Assembly (NCBI GenBank): GCA_902518475.1
Contig: CABYGI010000007.1
Span: forward strand, 1-48,223
DNA length: 48,223 bases
DNA from: an uncultured Prochlorococcus sp.
GTDB taxonomy: Bacteria; Cyanobacteriota; Cyanobacteriia; PCC-6307; Cyanobiaceae
Direction of reading: 5' to 3'
The position numbers were made by a program, and so were the translations under genes. The notes below the pieces were generated by a model. It did not search any database. It saw nothing but the letters and a program-made list of their open reading frames with translations, and had not been told where the DNA came from. The number at the start of each line of letters is the position of its first letter. The first letter of the stretch is position 1. Of this stretch, positions 27,952 through 37,555 are shown piece after piece.

Positions 27952-29882
27952 CTACTTTTTCTGAGACTAATTTCGATTTGATCCATCAATTTCCTTGCTT
28001 CTTCAATAGTTAATTTTTTTTGATCAATTGCTGATTCAGTATTAATTCTTATAGATTCGACCAAAGAAGCTGAACTGTAATCTAATAATTGTAAAATTTC
28101 AGATTTACTGTCCTCTTTAATAATATTTTTGACCTTGTATGAATCATCTTGATTTATGTCTATATGAACAACGTTTGTACTGCCAAATAAATTGTGCAAG
28201 TTTCCTAATGCTTCTTGATAGGCTCCAGTCATAAAAATGCCAATTAAATAATCTTCATCTTCTTCTGGCTTATGTAGATTTAGTAATGATTTAATTTTTC
28301 CATCATTAATAAAATTATTTAGTTTCCCATCTGAATCACAAGTTAAATCTGCAAAGTTGCCTTTGCAGAACGGCTCCTCTAAGTGCCTATGTATTGGTAC
28401 TATTGGAAAAATCTGATTTATTGCCCAGCTATCTGGAATAGATTTAAAGATAGATAAATTTGCATAATAAGTTGATGCTAAAGTTTCTGTAATTTCAGAT
28501 AAATCAGGGTGATTGATTTCATCATTATTCAGGTTATTAGAAATTTCTTTTGCGCAAGCCCAAGTAAGTTCTTCGGCATAAGCTCTTTCTGCTAAACTTA
28601 AAAACCCTAATCTAAAAGCGACTAAGCAATCTTCTTTAAACTTTTTTGCATCATTCCATAGTTCAATTATTTGAGATAAATTTATTTTTTTATTTTTAAG
28701 TTTTTTTAATTCATAGAAAGTTTCAAGTAAATTTGAAATTATTAATTGTTGATTTTTATTATCAAAAATTTGAAGTTTGGAACTGACATGGCTTGTTCCT
28801 AAGACATTAAAAATTAAAACTGAACAATGACTAATTATTGCTCTTCCACTTTCTGAGATTATGGTTGGATGCTTTATATTATTTAATTCACATGAATCCT
28901 TAATAGTTGCAATTACATCGTTTGCATAATTTTGAAGAGAATAATTAGTAGAGGTGTTTGAAGAGGTTTTAGTTCCATCAAAATCTATTCCTAATCCTCC
29001 TCCTACGTCGATATATTGCATTGGGGCTCCTAGTTTGCATAGTTCAACATATATTTGACTCGCTTCTTGTAATGCATCTTTGATCACAGCAATATCACTT
29101 ATTTGACTGCCTACATGAAAATGGAGCAATTTCATTTCGTTGATAAGATTTGCTTCTTTTAATTCTTTTATTGTCAACATAATTTCTGGAATTGATAATC
29201 CAAATTTTGAATTATCTCCAATAGATTTTCCCCACCTACCACTACTTTTACTTGATAACTTTGCTCTAATTCCTATCAATGGAGTCGCATTAAGTTCTTG
29301 AACTGCTTTAATAATTCTTTTTACCTCATCTCGTTGTTCAATAACAATTATTGGATTTTTGCCAAGTTTTCTGGCCAAAGTAGCAATCTCAATATATTTT
29401 TTATCTTTATATCCATTGCATATTAATAATGAATTTTGGTTTTCAAGAAGTGCAAGGCCAATTAATAGTTCTGATTTACTTCCTACTTCTAAACCAAAAT
29501 TCCATTGGCTACCAAACTCTATTATGTTTTCTAGGACATTTTTTTGTTGATTACATTTGACAGGAAAAACGCCTTGATAAATGTTCTTATATTTATAGGT
29601 TGTTATTGCTTTTAAAAAAGATTCATGTAATGCATTTATGCGATCTTTCAAGATATCATTAAATCTTATGATTAATGGAGGATTTATTTCTCTACTCTTA
29701 AGTTCTTTGACAAGCGTAAAAAGATCAATCTTATTTTCAGATTTTATGTCTTTTGTTACTGATATATTTCCTTTGGAATTTATAGAAAAATATTTATCTC
29801 CCCATTTGTCTATGTTATAAGTCGAAATACTATCTTCAATAGTCCAAATATTCTTTAATTTTTTCGGCTCAAAATTGGTCAA
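27936..29882 (-). CDS. speA: Biosynthetic arginine decarboxylase
   Basis: SpeA converts arginine to agmatine, the first step of polyamine synthesis, with PLP. The Lys that binds PLP lies in [12 protein letters not shown] (about residue 104). [37 protein letters not shown] and [19 protein letters not shown] are fold III decarboxylase blocks. The C-terminal [20 protein letters not shown], with the second-subunit active-site motif, is present. The length of 648 aa is typical of bacterial SpeA. The 3' end overlaps alaS by 16 bp. Confidence 0.95.
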   Translation of the reverse strand: MTNFEPKKLKNIWTIEDSISTYNIDKWGDKYFSINSKGNISVTKDIKSENKIDLFTLVKELKSREINPPLIIRFNDILKDRINALHESFLKAITTYKYKNIYQGVFPVKCNQQKNVLENIIEFGSQWNFGLEVGSKSELLIGLALLENQNSLLICNGYKDKKYIEIATLARKLGKNPIIVIEQRDEVKRIIKAVQELNATPLIGIRAKLSSKSSGRWGKSIGDNSKFGLSIPEIMLTIKELKEANLINEMKLLHFHVGSQISDIAVIKDALQEASQIYVELCKLGAPMQYIDVGGGLGIDFDGTKTSSNTSTNYSLQNYANDVIATIKDSCELNNIKHPTIISESGRAIISHCSVLIFNVLGTSHVSSKLQIFDNKNQQLIISNLLETFYELKKLKNKKINLSQIIELWNDAKKFKEDCLVAFRLGFLSLAERAYAEELTWACAKEISNNLNNDEINHPDLSEITETLASTYYANLSIFKSIPDSWAINQIFPIVPIHRHLEEPFCKGNFADLTCDSDGKLNNFINDGKIKSLLNLHKPEEDEDYLIGIFMTGAYQEALGNLHNLFGSTNVVHIDINQDDSYKVKNIIKEDSKSEILQLLDYSSASLVESIRINTESAIDQKKLTIEEARKLMDQIEISLRKSSYLSE

Positions 29883-30004
29883 TTTATGTCTAAATGATTA
29901 ATAAATGTTTTTGAAAAAAACTCAAAACAATATCTTTTATTTTAATGATTACTTGCCAAGTTACCACCCAAAAGTTGAATATACATAGAGTGATTATTAA
30001 CTAA

Positions 30005-30463
30005 ATGACCAAAGAGAGAACCTTTATTGCAATTAAACCAGATGGAGTTCAAAGAGGATATGTGTCTGAGATTATTGGCAGATTTGAAAAAAAAGGATTT
30101 AAATTGGTTGGATTAAAGCAATTAATTCCTTCAAAAGAACTTGCTCAAAATCATTATGGAGTACACAGAGAAAGACCCTTTTTTGGTGATTTAGTAGACT
30201 TTATTTCAAGTGGGCCTGTTGTAGCAATGGTGTGGGAAGGCGAAGGAATTATTTTGAGTGCTAGAAAACTCATAGGTGCAACAAAACCACTGGAAGCAGA
30301 GCCTGGAACAATTAGAGGTGATTTAGCTATTGATATTGGGAGGAATATTATTCATGGTTCTGATGGAGAAGATACAGCAAAATTTGAAATTGATCTATGG
30401 TTTAAAGAAGAGGAATTATGTGAGTGGGAAACTTCTGATTCGAAATGGCGATCTGAAAATTAA
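30005..30463 (+). CDS. ndk: Nucleoside diphosphate kinase
   Basis: Ndk moves the terminal phosphate from ATP to other nucleoside diphosphates through a phospho-His. The start [13 protein letters not shown] and the catalytic motif NIIHGSD (His about 117) are intact, and [17 protein letters not shown] is present. The length of 152 aa is normal. It is divergent from speA and convergent with thiO, with a 3-bp gap. Confidence 0.97.
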   Translation: MTKERTFIAIKPDGVQRGYVSEIIGRFEKKGFKLVGLKQLIPSKELAQNHYGVHRERPFFGDLVDFISSGPVVAMVWEGEGIILSARKLIGATKPLEAEPGTIRGDLAIDIGRNIIHGSDGEDTAKFEIDLWFKEEELCEWETSDSKWRSEN

Positions 30464-30466
30464 AAT

Positions 30467-31576
30467 TTAAATTTCAAATCTATCCAAACTAAATTTTTCT
30501 AAAAAGCTTTTTTCTATTTCTTTTAGACTTTTATTTTGAACTATTTTCAAAAGAAGATCACTTGTTATTGCAGAAAATAAAACTCCATTTCTGTAATGTC
30601 CTGTAGCTATAAAAAGGTTTTCAATTTTTGATTTTCCAATTATTGGTTTAAGGTCTGGAGTGCAAGGTCTAAATCCCCACCAATGTTCCATTTGCGGCCA
30701 ATTAATAGCTTCTGGCAATAAGGAGCGAATGCCTTGTTGTAGTTGTTTTATTCCATCAGGAGTATTACCCTGATTAAATTTTGAATCTTTTTCAACTGTA
30801 GCTCCAACGATAATAAGTCCATCATCACGAGGAACAAGATAAGTTTTTGGACCAAAAATAACTCTTTTCAAAAAATTTGTTGGACCTTGTATTGATAGCA
30901 TTTGTCCTTTTACAGGAAAGACTGGAATCTTATTAAAAATTTTTTTACTCCAAGCACCACTACATATAATTGCTTTTTGACAGTTAATTTTTTTAAGTTC
31001 CCCAGTGGCACATAAAACTTTTGCACCAGTAATTTTATTTTCTTCTAATGTCAAATCCTCTACTTCTGATCCTTCTTGAAATTCAACTCCATGCAAGGAG
31101 CATGCTCTCTCTAGAGCACGCATCAATCTTCTTCGGTTATCTATTTGACCATCTTGTTCAAATAGTAAACCATATTTCCAAATAGAATTCATCCCATTAA
31201 TTTCGGTTTGAAGGTCTCTGTGATTTAAATATTTTCCATATTTAAAAGTGGGAAACTTTTCAAGATCTTCTTGATTTTTAAAAGGGACCACTATCCCACA
31301 TTTTTTTAAACCACATCTAATATTGCTGTCTTGTTCAATACTTTTTATCCACTTTGGAATTAGACTTTGACTTTCTTGGCCAAATTTTAGCAATTCATCT
31401 TCGAGCCCTTCGGCATGAGTAGCTAACATACCTGCAGCAACAAATCCAGCTGATTCATTTCTGTTTTTGCTTAAAACTAAAACTTTGAAATTATTTCTAG
31501 CAAATTCATAAGCAATAGATAAACCAACAAGTCCACCGCCAATAATTAATATTGAATTTTTTGTTTCTTGTGTCAT
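30467..31576 (-). CDS. thiO: Glycine/D-amino-acid oxidase family protein (ThiO-like)
   Basis: ThiO is an FAD enzyme that oxidises glycine to the imine needed for the thiazole part of thiamine. The N-terminal ADP-binding loop ILIIGGGLVGLSIAYEF, the MLATHAEGLEDEL segment, PVKGQMLSIQGP and the C-terminal WWGFRPCTPDLKPIIGKS/ATGHYRNGVLFSAIT blocks match the DAAO/ThiO family. The length of 369 aa fits ThiO. It could also act on other amino acids. Context gives no thiamine gene next to it; thiL is elsewhere in the window. Confidence 0.82.
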   Translation of the reverse strand: MTQETKNSILIIGGGLVGLSIAYEFARNNFKVLVLSKNRNESAGFVAAGMLATHAEGLEDELLKFGQESQSLIPKWIKSIEQDSNIRCGLKKCGIVVPFKNQEDLEKFPTFKYGKYLNHRDLQTEINGMNSIWKYGLLFEQDGQIDNRRRLMRALERACSLHGVEFQEGSEVEDLTLEENKITGAKVLCATGELKKINCQKAIICSGAWSKKIFNKIPVFPVKGQMLSIQGPTNFLKRVIFGPKTYLVPRDDGLIIVGATVEKDSKFNQGNTPDGIKQLQQGIRSLLPEAINWPQMEHWWGFRPCTPDLKPIIGKSKIENLFIATGHYRNGVLFSAITSDLLLKIVQNKSLKEIEKSFLEKFSLDRFEI

Positions 31577-31655
31577 TTAATAAATAATATTATTATTTGT
31601 GTTTTTGTCCTGTTTTCCTTGATATCCAATAATATTAATAAAAAGACTTTTGATA

Positions 31656-33128
31656 ATGAACAATTTGGAATCTTGGGAAGCTGTAATTGGTTTGGAAACC
31701 CATGTACAGCTTAATACGAAAAGTAAAATATTCACATCTGCGTCAACAGCTTTTGGTGATGCTCCTAATACGCATATTGATCCTGTAGTTTGTGGATTAC
31801 CAGGGACTCTTCCAGTTTTGAATGAGACTGTTCTTGAGTATGCTGTGAAAACTTCTCTAGCATTAAATTTAAATGTTGCAGAACATTGTAAATTTGACAG
31901 AAAACAATATTTTTATCCTGATTTGCCCAAAAATTATCAAATTTCACAATTTGACGAGCCACTAGCTGAAAATGGCTGGTTAGAGGTTGAAATAATTGAA
32001 AAGGACAAAGAACCTTATATCAAAAAAATTGGTATAGAAAGGCTTCATATGGAAGAAGATGCAGGAAAACTAGTCCATTCAGGAAGTGATAGATTAGCTG
32101 GTTCTAAGTATTCTTTAGTTGATTACAATCGGGCTGGAATCGCACTTTGTGAAATTGTAAGTAAACCAGATATTAGAACAGGCAAAGAGGCATCTGAATA
32201 TGCTGCTGAGATTAGAAGAACAGTGAGATATCTAGGAGTTTCAGATGGAAATATGCAGGAGGGTTCATTAAGATGTGATGTCAATATTTCAGTAAGAAAA
32301 GGACCGAATGCTCCTTTTGGTACCAAAGTGGAAATTAAGAATATGAACTCATTTTCTGCAATTCAAAAGGCTTGTGACTATGAAATAGCTAGACAAATAG
32401 AAGTTTACGAAAATGGAGGGAAAATTTTCCAAGAAACAAGATTATGGGACGAATCAAAGCAATTGACGAAAAGTATGAGATTAAAAGAAGGTAGCAGTGA
32501 TTATAGATATTTTCCTGATCCTGACTTAGGACCAATTGAAATAACAAAAGCCCAACAAGAACTATGGTTTAAAGAACTACCAGAATTACCTTCGAAGAAA
32601 AGAAATAAATATGTAAGTGAATTTGGCTTGTCTGCATATGATGCAAGGGTAATTTCTGACGAAATTAACATGGCAAAATTTTTTGAAGAAACTGTAGCTA
32701 ATGGTGCTGAGGCCAAATTAGCTTCAAATTGGGTAACAAGTGATATTGTGGGTTATTTAAAAGCAAATAAACTTAGTTTTAGTGACTTAAAACTTAGTCC
32801 TGAAAATCTTGCTGAGATGATTAGTATGATTTTGAATAGCACTATCAGTGGAAAAATTGCAAAAGAAATTTTACCTGAATTAATTCAAAAAAATATTTCT
32901 CCGAAAAAATTAGTTGAAGAAAAAGGGTTGGCTATGATATCTGATTCTTCAAGTATTTTACCGATAATTGATGAACTTATAACTGAACATCCGGATGAGG
33001 TTGAAGCATTTAGAAATGGTAAAACTAAACTTCTTGGTTTTTTTGTTGGTCAACTAATGAAAAGAACAAAAGGTAAAGCTGATCCGAAACTTGCAAATAA
33101 ACTTCTTGCAGAAAAATTGAATAGCTAA
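31656..33128 (+). CDS. gatB: Aspartyl/glutamyl-tRNA amidotransferase subunit B
   Basis: GatB is the kinase/amidase partner of GatCAB that corrects Glu-tRNA-Gln (and Asp-tRNA-Asn). I start at ATG 31656 (MNNLESWEAVIGLETHVQL); a TTG at 31650 is two codons upstream and less likely. CGLPGTLPVLN, RKQYFYPDLPKNYQISQ, LEEDAGK-like MEEDAGKLVHS, and YRYFPDPDLGPI are canonical motifs. The C-terminal helical YqeY-like tail ends in LGFFVGQLMKRTKGKADP. The length of about 490 aa is standard. Confidence 0.96.
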   Translation: MNNLESWEAVIGLETHVQLNTKSKIFTSASTAFGDAPNTHIDPVVCGLPGTLPVLNETVLEYAVKTSLALNLNVAEHCKFDRKQYFYPDLPKNYQISQFDEPLAENGWLEVEIIEKDKEPYIKKIGIERLHMEEDAGKLVHSGSDRLAGSKYSLVDYNRAGIALCEIVSKPDIRTGKEASEYAAEIRRTVRYLGVSDGNMQEGSLRCDVNISVRKGPNAPFGTKVEIKNMNSFSAIQKACDYEIARQIEVYENGGKIFQETRLWDESKQLTKSMRLKEGSSDYRYFPDPDLGPIEITKAQQELWFKELPELPSKKRNKYVSEFGLSAYDARVISDEINMAKFFEETVANGAEAKLASNWVTSDIVGYLKANKLSFSDLKLSPENLAEMISMILNSTISGKIAKEILPELIQKNISPKKLVEEKGLAMISDSSSILPIIDELITEHPDEVEAFRNGKTKLLGFFVGQLMKRTKGKADPKLANKLLAEKLNS

Positions 33129-33132
33129 AGCT

Positions 33133-33750
33133 TCAAAGAAGTTCGTTTATTGTTTTGATCCATTTGTTATGATCATCTGAATTATCTAAAATACTGTTTG
33201 AAAATTTTCTTTTTTCTTCAAAACTTAATTGAAGATTTATAGTTTTATATGCTTCTATTTCACTAATTTTATCTCTTTTCATAAGTCTTGTTATTTGAAG
33301 TTCTCTAGGACATTTAACTAACCATATCTCTGTGCAGATATCTTCAAATTTTGCTTCAAACAATAATGGAATAACCATTACAATAGTTTGATTATTTTTG
33401 TATTGACTGCATTCTTCTATCATTTTTTCTTTAATTAATGGATGAAGCAGTTTTTCAATCCAATCTTTACTTTCTGAATGTCCAAAAATGATTTTTTTTA
33501 AAAGCTTTCTGTTTATTTCTTTTTCTGAATTATTTTTATGATCAATTATTTGATTACCAAAATAGTTTAGGATTTTTTTATATCCATATGTGTTTGGTTT
33601 GGTTAATTCTCTTGATAAATTATCTGCATCTACTATCGGGATATCTTTATGTTTTCTTATGTAATTTGTTATCGTTGTCTTCCCAGTTGCAATACCTCCT
33701 GTTAAACCAATTCTTCTTTGGTTATTTTTTAATTTTTGAAGAATATCCAT
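33133..33750 (-). CDS. coaE: Dephospho-CoA kinase
   Basis: CoaE phosphorylates dephospho-CoA in the final step of CoA synthesis. The P-loop GLTGGIATGKTT (about 17-28), the DADNLSREL segment and the IPLLFEAKFE block are present. The length of 205 aa is usual. Its 3' end faces gatB across 4 bp, and its 5' end is divergent from argJ. Confidence 0.95.
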   Translation of the reverse strand: MDILQKLKNNQRRIGLTGGIATGKTTITNYIRKHKDIPIVDADNLSRELTKPNTYGYKKILNYFGNQIIDHKNNSEKEINRKLLKKIIFGHSESKDWIEKLLHPLIKEKMIEECSQYKNNQTIVMVIPLLFEAKFEDICTEIWLVKCPRELQITRLMKRDKISEIEAYKTINLQLSFEEKRKFSNSILDNSDDHNKWIKTINELL

Positions 33751-33824
33751 ATATTTAATAATAATCTAATTATCTGTTTCTTTAGCATTAAAGAGTAGTT
33801 AATATGAATTAAAATATAAAAAGA

Positions 33825-35063
33825 TTGAGCCAGTCTTATCCTATTTGGTCGTTTGTTGATGAAGGTAATGAAAAACCTAGTGGGTTCCTTTTTGCAGGAA
33901 TATCTGCGGGATTAAAAGCTTCTAATAAAAAAGATTTAGCGCTTATATTAGCTCCAGAAGGAAGTATTTTCAGCGGGATGTTTACCCAATCTATAGTTCG
34001 TGCTTCATGTGTAGATAATTGCGAAGAGAGGATTAAAAAAACATTGGGGTTTGCACGAGCAATAATTATTAATTCTGGTCAAGCAAATGCATGTACAGGA
34101 AAACTTGGCCTTCAACATTTTCAAATTGCCACAGCAAAGGTTGCAGAACTATTAGGAATTAAAGAAGAAGAAGTTTTAATGTGTTCAACTGGTGTAATTG
34201 GTGTTCCTATCAAAATTAATTATTTAGTGAAAAATTTACCGAATTTAGTTAGTGATTTAATAGATAATAATTTTCAAAATGCAGCACAAGCAATCTTAAC
34301 TACTGATTTGACGGTTAAAAAAGTTGCAATAGAGGCGATTATTCAAGGAAGAAAGATAAAAATAGCAGGATTTGCAAAAGGTTCAGGAATGATTTACCCC
34401 AATATGGCTACCATGCTTGCTTTTTTAACCTGTGATGCAGGGATTGAAAAAGAAGAATGGGACAAAATCATTTCTGTTGCGGCTAAAAAATCTTTTAATG
34501 CAATATCAGTTGATGGAGAGACAAGCACAAATGATTCATTCATTGCGATAAATTCAGGAGAGAAAATTGATAAAAGATTTTTCCCAATTATCCAAAAAGG
34601 CATTGATATTGTTTGTCAAAACTTGGCAAAAAGTATTGCAAGGGATGGAGAGGGAGCAAATTGTTTATTGGAAGTTTTGGTTCAAAGAGCAAAAAATACT
34701 GATGATGCAATTATGGTTGCTAAATCAATTTGTAATTCTGCATTAGTAAAAACCGCAATACATGGTTGTGATCCTAACTGGGGAAGAATCATTTCTGCTG
34801 CAGGTAATTCTGGAGTTCAATTCAACCTCAACGACGTTGACTTGTATATAGGTAACGCTCAGATTTTGGAAAAGGGCAAGTTAAAGAAATATGATTCGCA
34901 AAAAGTCACAGACTATATTAAGTCCAGAATGGGGGGTAGATATTTAGTTGATGATATTGTCCAAATTACTATAAATCTAAATTCTGGCGAATCGAAAGGC
35001 AAGGCTTGGGGATGCGATCTTTCTAAAAAGTATGTTGAAATTAATAGCGAATATATGACGTAA
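33825..35063 (+). CDS. argJ: Bifunctional glutamate N-acetyltransferase / amino-acid acetyltransferase
   Basis: ArgJ transfers acetyl from N-acetylornithine to glutamate in the cyclic arginine pathway and can use acetyl-CoA. It is made as a precursor that cleaves itself at a conserved Thr in KGSGMIYPNMATMLAFL (about residue 196). The N-terminal AGISAGLKASNKKDLALI and INSGQANACTG and the C-terminal HGCDPNWGRIISAAG motifs are present. The length of 412 aa is standard. The start is TTG at 33825 because the only near upstream ATG runs into a stop. An inverted repeat follows the stop. Confidence 0.94.
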   Translation: MSQSYPIWSFVDEGNEKPSGFLFAGISAGLKASNKKDLALILAPEGSIFSGMFTQSIVRASCVDNCEERIKKTLGFARAIIINSGQANACTGKLGLQHFQIATAKVAELLGIKEEEVLMCSTGVIGVPIKINYLVKNLPNLVSDLIDNNFQNAAQAILTTDLTVKKVAIEAIIQGRKIKIAGFAKGSGMIYPNMATMLAFLTCDAGIEKEEWDKIISVAAKKSFNAISVDGETSTNDSFIAINSGEKIDKRFFPIIQKGIDIVCQNLAKSIARDGEGANCLLEVLVQRAKNTDDAIMVAKSICNSALVKTAIHGCDPNWGRIISAAGNSGVQFNLNDVDLYIGNAQILEKGKLKKYDSQKVTDYIKSRMGGRYLVDDIVQITINLNSGESKGKAWGCDLSKKYVEINSEYMT

Positions 35064-35100
35064 ATAATTGATGTTTGGGTTCAATTTATATTTTAATTAA

Positions 35101-35129
35101 AGTCCCAAAAAGATAAATCTTTTGAGACT
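35101..35129. repeat. Imperfect inverted repeat between convergent genes
   Basis: AGTC at 35101-35104 pairs with GACT at 35126-35129. An inner A/T-rich stem (CAAAAAGAT with ATCTTTTG, one bulge) lies around positions 35106-35124. It lies between argJ and the convergent YadA-like gene. No U-run follows on either strand, so it may be a weak bidirectional stop or just a stem that protects 3' ends. Confidence 0.4.
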
Positions 35130-35146
35130 GTTATGAAAATGTGATT

Positions 35147-36355
35147 TTATTTATTAATTTTTTTCAAGTTTAATCCTTTGTTCATTTCTCGAAAATTAAT
35201 AGTATTAGATGCTAAGTCGTTTGATTCAACTTTTCCTAATGCTACTTTTTCTATTCTCTCTAATCTTGCTAAAAGTTCTTGGTTCTGTTCTTCAAGTGAG
35301 ATAATTTTTGTTTGCAATTCTTTTTCTTTCATGCTTATTAGTTCTGAATTGACTGGCTTGCCTAATTTCCAAATGAATCCTGCTCTTGCTGAAAAAGTAT
35401 CTTCAAAATCTCCTGCATATGCTTGACCAGGTAAATTTATAGATGCTGCATAATTAACTGATAAAGAGTTATTAACCTTAGAAGCACAACCTCCTGAAAA
35501 TGCAACGCTTCCACCGTGGGTGCCAGTACCTACACCACAAGAAAGAGTTGTATCAGTAGGTACTGTTGGTAATCCAGTTAACGCTGCACTTAATGCTCCA
35601 ACATTATTAATAGATTGTTCAACATCTCTTCCATTTATTAATAATTTACTGCCATTGGTTACATCAATTGGAATTTTGTTCCCGTTTGCATCAGTAGCGT
35701 AAAGTTGCTGTCTACCATTTCTCTCTCTTGTGACTAAAGAATTTTCTCCAATATGTACTTCCCCAGTTGAAGTCTCTTTTATAAGATCTTTCCCATCAAC
35801 TGATATACCTTCAGAATCGATCACAACTTCCATATCTGAACCACCTAATGAAATACTTTTTTCGTCAGTAGTAGCACATGTGGTCCCGTCTGAGGATGTG
35901 CATTTCTTTTGAATTTTTTCAGCACCTAAATCAGGCATTGGAACAAAAATTGGCTGAGCTCCATCACCAAGTCCTGTGATTTCTTTCCATCCAGTTATTG
36001 TTTCTGTTTTTACATCAAAGACTCTTACTCTGAGTTTATTACTCCCATCTCCTCTTGGACCTTCTCTGAAATAAATTTTACCATCAAGATTATCTACACC
36101 TATATCACTTGCAGTTATGCTATTTCCGGGTCCTCCACCCTGAAAAATGTCTTGTTGGATAAGACTTGCTGAGCCATCAGTGGAAATTTTATATAAGTGT
36201 AAACCACTTAATTGTGATTGAGGGTCTTCGGCAACTGCGTATGAAAATATCCTTTTAACCGCATCAATTTCTGTTGCTTTTGTTGTACCCAAGGGACTAA
36301 ATATAAGCGTAGTTGTGCATAATGATGCAAATAATTTTTTAAATGTTCTTTTCAC
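35147..36355 (-). CDS. Secreted protein with YadA-like segment and C-terminal coiled coil
   Basis: This 402-aa protein begins with a signal peptide (MKRTFKKLFASLCTTTLIFSP, cleavage after about residue 27). An unknown region (about 28-140) is followed by hydrophilic repeats with VDGKDLIKE, GEVHIGENSLV, LYATDANGNKI and LLINGRDVEQSI, like stalk/neck parts of trimeric YadA-type adhesins. A segment NNVGALSAALTGLPTVP and SVNYAASINLPGQ...FSARAGFIWKLG (about 255-332) resembles the four-strand YadA membrane anchor. About 70 residues follow it, including a coiled coil (about 343-373), whereas the anchor is normally last. The start is GTG. Four cysteines lie in pairs. Resemblance is by eye; function is unknown, with surface display likely. 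Confidence 0.65.
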   Translation of the reverse strand: MKRTFKKLFASLCTTTLIFSPLGTTKATEIDAVKRIFSYAVAEDPQSQLSGLHLYKISTDGSASLIQQDIFQGGGPGNSITASDIGVDNLDGKIYFREGPRGDGSNKLRVRVFDVKTETITGWKEITGLGDGAQPIFVPMPDLGAEKIQKKCTSSDGTTCATTDEKSISLGGSDMEVVIDSEGISVDGKDLIKETSTGEVHIGENSLVTRERNGRQQLYATDANGNKIPIDVTNGSKLLINGRDVEQSINNVGALSAALTGLPTVPTDTTLSCGVGTGTHGGSVAFSGGCASKVNNSLSVNYAASINLPGQAYAGDFEDTFSARAGFIWKLGKPVNSELISMKEKELQTKIISLEEQNQELLARLERIEKVALGKVESNDLASNTINFREMNKGLNLKKINK

Positions 36356-36377
36356 GTAATTAAGAAAAATTTTAATT

Positions 36378-36420
36378 ATTATACAAATTTTTAATTCTTA
36401 GTAGGTGTAAATACTTACAC
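36378..36420 (-). promoter_or_regulatory. Promoter with operator-like palindrome upstream of the YadA-like gene
   Basis: On the minus strand, a perfect TATAAT lies at 36378-36383, 22 bp upstream of the GTG start. A perfect 6-bp inverted repeat with a 4-bp centre (plus strand GTGTAAATACTTACAC, 36405-36420) covers the place where a -35 box would be. No TTGACA-like -35 is present. The layout suggests a promoter controlled by a dimeric regulator binding the palindrome. The same palindrome followed by T's on the plus strand could also act as a plus-strand terminator. Confidence 0.5.
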
Positions 36421-36704
36421 TTTTATTTTTGGTCTAATGGAATTTTTTATATGTTTCTATTTTTTTGAGATAAGCAAGAAATTTTCATTATCCAATTTAA
36501 AAATGAAGTCTAATTCTTTTAGATAATATGAGCTGACTCTGTAAACATAAATAAGATCTCAGAAGTTGAACTTAAATGCTTCAATAGTTTTTTTAAAATA
36601 TCAAAAATTGTGATTATCTTCTAATTATTAACTTTAGTCATAGCAATGTTTACAGGAAGATTTATATACTATTGCCTTAAGGTTGCTATTGATAGAGACT
36701 TATA
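36421..36704. other. Gene-free AT-rich stretch
   Basis: Together with the promoter region above, 36356-36704 (about 350 bp) has no supported ORF on either strand; short frames end after 4-10 codons. It separates the divergently placed control region of the YadA-like gene from the end of the ParA-associated gene. Apart from the palindrome listed above I see no tRNA, riboswitch or repeat in it. Confidence 0.5.
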
Positions 36705-36950
36705 CTATTTAATTTGAAGAAAATCTATTGGTAAATATTCATTTACATAAAGGAATAATACTGTTAAAGATCCGATTACAGAACCAAGAAAACCTCCAAA
36801 AAAATTTAGTAAAAATCTAGATTGTGCAGTTATTATTTTTTTGTTTTTTTCTTCTTCTTCAAATTTAGGAGAATCAACTACTTTTAAGCGCTGATTGGTT
36901 GTTGGTTGTTTAAGTTGTTGGTGTCGGATGAGGGCTTCGAAATCAGGCAT
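36705..36950 (-). CDS. Small single-pass membrane protein overlapping parA
   Basis: I start at ATG 36950 (MPDFEALIRHQQLKQP); a TTG at 36974 would add eight residues. The 81-aa product has a polar, charged first half (KVVDSPKFEEEEKNKKII), then a hydrophobic segment (about 53-73, FFGGFLGSVIGSLTVLFLYV) and a short tail. It overlaps the 3' end of parA by 67 bp in another frame and has no clear ribosome site of its own, so it is likely translated by coupling. No family is recognised. A membrane-bound partner for the ParA ATPase is an inference from context only. Confidence 0.6.
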   Translation of the reverse strand: MPDFEALIRHQQLKQPTTNQRLKVVDSPKFEEEEKNKKIITAQSRFLLNFFGGFLGSVIGSLTVLFLYVNEYLPIDFLQIK

Positions 36951-37555
36951 GGAATTTGTGAGGCAATTGAACAATAAGCAGACCAGCCCGACATTCGACG
37001 AGGATCTGATCTGCCTAAATCATCTACAGCTTCAAATACAGCATTGCCCGAGGCTTCTGCTTTATCAAAAGCTGAAAGTAAGGGTATAAATGTATCAAAA
37101 ACATATAAACCAAAATTTTCTAGAGCAGCTTTGGCTTGTTGCGCTGCTTTTTGCTGTCTAAAATCAACTTTTACTATTACTACTGCATGGTTAACTTTTA
37201 AGTTGCTTAACAAATTAGCTAATTCAACAGTTAATTCTACTGATCTTGCTTTTGCAGTTGTAGGTAAGATAACTAAATCTGAACCATACGCTAAGTGTTT
37301 AAGTTCTTCTTGATCACTGCTAGCCTGTCCATCAGTTATTACGATTTCTGATGATCTTGATGCTTTAGCAGCTGAACTGACTGGAAAAACTGGAAATGGA
37401 AGATTACCTCTTGATGAATATGCTAGTGCAGATCTATTCTTGTCGGCATCGACGATGCAAACTTTTTTACCTTCAGAATGCCAAACACTAGCAAGGTGAA
37501 TACTTGTGCAGGTCTTAGCTACCCCCCCTTTTTGTCCGCAAACGGTAATGAACAA
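36884..37555 (-). CDS. Orphan ParA-family ATPase
   Basis: ParA/MinD ATPases form ATP dimers on DNA or membrane and position cargo. The N-terminus TVCGQKGGVAKTCTS holds the deviant Walker A (KGGxxKT, Lys about 9 and 14). VDADKNRSAL is the A' motif, and the Walker B region reads IVITDGQ instead of the usual hydrophobic-Asp-Thr/Pro string. LILPTTAKARSVELTVELANLL and the later KVDFRQQKAAQQAKAAL fit the fold. The length of 223 aa is close to small ParA proteins such as ParF/McdA. No ParB or parS-like gene is near. It overlaps the small membrane protein gene downstream. Its cargo is unknown. Confidence 0.85.
   Translation of the reverse strand: MFITVCGQKGGVAKTCTSIHLASVWHSEGKKVCIVDADKNRSALAYSSRGNLPFPVFPVSSAAKASRSSEIVITDGQASSDQEELKHLAYGSDLVILPTTAKARSVELTVELANLLSNLKVNHAVVIVKVDFRQQKAAQQAKAALENFGLYVFDTFIPLLSAFDKAEASGNAVFEAVDDLGRSDPRRMSGWSAYCSIASQIPCLISKPSSDTNNLNNQQPISA

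Noticed and set aside
36405..36420. NtcA-binding site
   Set aside because: The spacing is GTA-N6-TAC, not GTA-N8-TAC, so a different regulator is more likely.
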